Assembly: GCA_003486025.1 (NCBI GenBank)
Contig: DNHA01000117.1
Coordinates: forward strand, 723-7,291
Direction: 5' to 3'
Source: Micrococcaceae bacterium
GTDB taxonomy: Bacteria; Actinomycetota; Actinomycetes; Actinomycetales; Micrococcaceae
Length of the DNA stretch: 6,569 bases
The position numbers and the translations under genes were made by a program. How positions within the stretch are numbered: the first letter of the stretch is position 1; the number at the start of each line of letters is the position of its first letter. A model generated the notes under the pieces. The model searched no databases and was not told the DNA's origin. It saw only the letters and a program-made list of their open reading frames with translations. This document shows, in pieces, positions 5,339 to 6,569 of this stretch.

Positions 5339-6569
5339 TATTCTGCGTTCACCAATCCTCGACGGCGCAACAACGGTTCAACCCGTGCGCTGCGTCCGCG
5401 GAACATTTCGTAAGACTCTAGTGGATCGCGCGTATTTCCGCGCGAGAGCAGTTCCTGACGGAACCGCATTCCATTTTCTCGCATTAAGCCGCCATTTTCC
5501 TCGAACCACTGCACAGTGTCGGCATCTAGCACCTCACTCCAGATGTAGGAGTAGTAGCCGGCAGAGTACCCATTGGCGAAAATATGCTGGAAATACGCGG
5601 TTCGGTACCGTGGTGGGATCAGCTCGGGGGTGAAGCCAAAGGTGGATAAGGTCTCACGTTCAAATGATTCCGGGTCCTCGATGCTGGTCCCCGGCTCGAT
5701 GGTATGCCAGGCCCAATCAAGCACACTGGCCGCCAAATATTCGGTGGTCGCAAATCCCTGACCCCACAGTTCCGCGGCACGGATCTTCTCGATGGTTTCC
5801 TCCGGTAGCGTCTGCCCGGTTTCATAATGCTTGGCATAACCGCCAACCACATCCGGGTGCAATACCCACATCTCGTTGACCTGGGAAGGGAACTCGACAA
5901 AGTCTCGCGGCACCGACGTTCCCGAGAGGGCCGCATATTTTCCATTGGAGAGCAGTCCATGCAACGCGTGGCCAAACTCGTGGAACAACGTGTTCGTCTC
6001 ATCTAAAGTCAGCAGGATCGGTTGCCCCTCACCCGGAGCAGCGATATTAAGCGTATTTGTCACGATGGGACGTTCGTCCAGATCAGCGGCGGAATCGCGG
6101 ATGGAGGTCATCCAGGCGCCGCCCTTTTTCGTTTCGCGTGCCAAGAAATCGCCGCTGTAAAGGCCCATGGCCGAGCCATCTGCGTCAAAAACTTCCCACA
6201 CGCGCACCGCTGGGTGGTAGGTCGGAAGGTCAAAACGTTCGGTGAAGCTGAGGCCATAAAGGGTCTGCGCGGTGGCAAAGACACCGTCGTGCAGCACCGA
6301 GTCCAGCTCAAAGTAGGGGCGCAGGGCGGCGGAGTCCACCGCAAAACGCTCGCGCAACACCTGATTGGAGTAGTAGGACCAGTCCCAAGCATTCAGCTCA
6401 CCGCCGGCCAACTCACGCAGCGTGTCCGCCTCAGCATGTGCGTTGCGAACCGCGGCTTCGGTCAGTTCCTTCAACCGGGTGGCTACCGCTTCGGTTGAGG
6501 GAGCTGTCGCGTCGGCCAAAACAGTTTCGGCATGGTTCGCAAATCCCAGCAGTGCCGCCCGATCCGCTC
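5338..6569 (-). CDS. M3-family zinc metallopeptidase (Dcp / oligopeptidase A type), 5' end outside window
   Basis: Zinc-dependent oligopeptidase or peptidyl-dipeptidase that degrades short peptides in the cytoplasm. The reading frame stays open to the right edge (RADRAALLGFANHAETVL precedes the TTG at 6519, matching M3 proteins), so that TTG is internal and the real start lies outside. About 410 residues are visible, against roughly 650-700 for the family, so about the C-terminal 60 percent is here. The zinc site HEFGH is at 5968-5982. The third ligand is the Glu of RDFVEF, 25 residues after the second His, the same spacing as in thimet oligopeptidase (His477 to Glu502). The substrate-binding C-terminal block GYSAGYYSYIWSEV and the closing RRRGL are present. 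No defect is seen in the visible part. The choice between Dcp and oligopeptidase A activity is open. The gene is coupled to the acetyltransferase gene by a one-base stop-start overlap. Confidence 0.95.
   Translation of the reverse strand, partial: ADRAALLGFANHAETVLADATAPSTEAVATRLKELTEAAVRNAHAEADTLRELAGGELNAWDWSYYSNQVLRERFAVDSAALRPYFELDSVLHDGVFATAQTLYGLSFTERFDLPTYHPAVRVWEVFDADGSAMGLYSGDFLARETKKGGAWMTSIRDSAADLDERPIVTNTLNIAAPGEGQPILLTLDETNTLFHEFGHALHGLLSNGKYAALSGTSVPRDFVEFPSQVNEMWVLHPDVVGGYAKHYETGQTLPEETIEKIRAAELWGQGFATTEYLAASVLDWAWHTIEPGTSIEDPESFERETLSTFGFTPELIPPRYRTAYFQHIFANGYSAGYYSYIWSEVLDADTVQWFEENGGLMRENGMRFRQELLSRGNTRDPLESYEMFRGRSARVEPLLRRRGLVNAE

Noticed and set aside
4568..5633. Long plus-strand frames (201 and 285 codons) opposite the acetyltransferase gene
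   Set aside because: They are shadows of the minus-strand GNAT and peptidase genes, whose conserved motifs and coupled arrangement are clear.
6022..6498. Plus-strand frame of 158 codons opposite the peptidase gene
   Set aside because: It is antisense to the M3 peptidase coding region, which is conserved throughout; no family signal in the plus frame.

Overview
The window looks like chromosomal DNA from a high-GC Gram-positive bacterium, most likely an actinomycete of the Arthrobacter/Glutamicibacter type (Micrococcaceae). The evidence is an LppP/LprE-type lipoprotein (a family typical of actinobacteria), a PdxS whose sequence reads like the arthrobacterial protein, moderately GC-rich genes with GC-rich third codon positions, and hairpin terminators with poor U tracts. 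The genus is inferred; no rRNA or other marker is present.

Left part (1-2326, + strand). The window opens inside a lipoprotein gene whose first visible codon is a Cys, probably the lipidated one. Its stop overlaps the GTG start of an unrecognised 198-residue soluble protein by 4 bases, so the two are probably translated together. After 166 bases of leader, which hold a bulged 12-bp hairpin just before the ribosome binding site, comes pdxS, the synthase subunit of the R5P-dependent pyridoxal phosphate pathway. A strong 16-pair hairpin 20 bases past its stop probably ends transcription. No pdxT, the usual glutaminase partner, follows.

Middle part (2327-4561, + strand). Two single genes are each preceded by a long stretch without a convincing gene (about 400 and 359 bases). 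They are a YafJ-like class II glutamine amidotransferase and a small RibD-C/dihydrofolate-reductase-like protein. The second gap holds a 15-bp palindrome and an inverted repeat close to the reductase start.

Right part (4534-6569, - strand). An M3-family zinc oligopeptidase, cut by the right edge, runs toward the centre of the window. Its stop overlaps the ATG of a GNAT acetyltransferase (TAATG). This pair ends at a 9-bp perfect hairpin with a T tract on the minus-strand side, in the convergent gap with the reductase gene.

The window has no mobile element, CRISPR array, tRNA or rRNA that I can see. It looks like ordinary metabolic chromosome. I found no convincing new multi-gene system. The points most worth a second look are the missing pdxT beside pdxS, the pdxS leader hairpin, the two gene-poor gaps with their dyads, and the unknown protein coupled to the lipoprotein.
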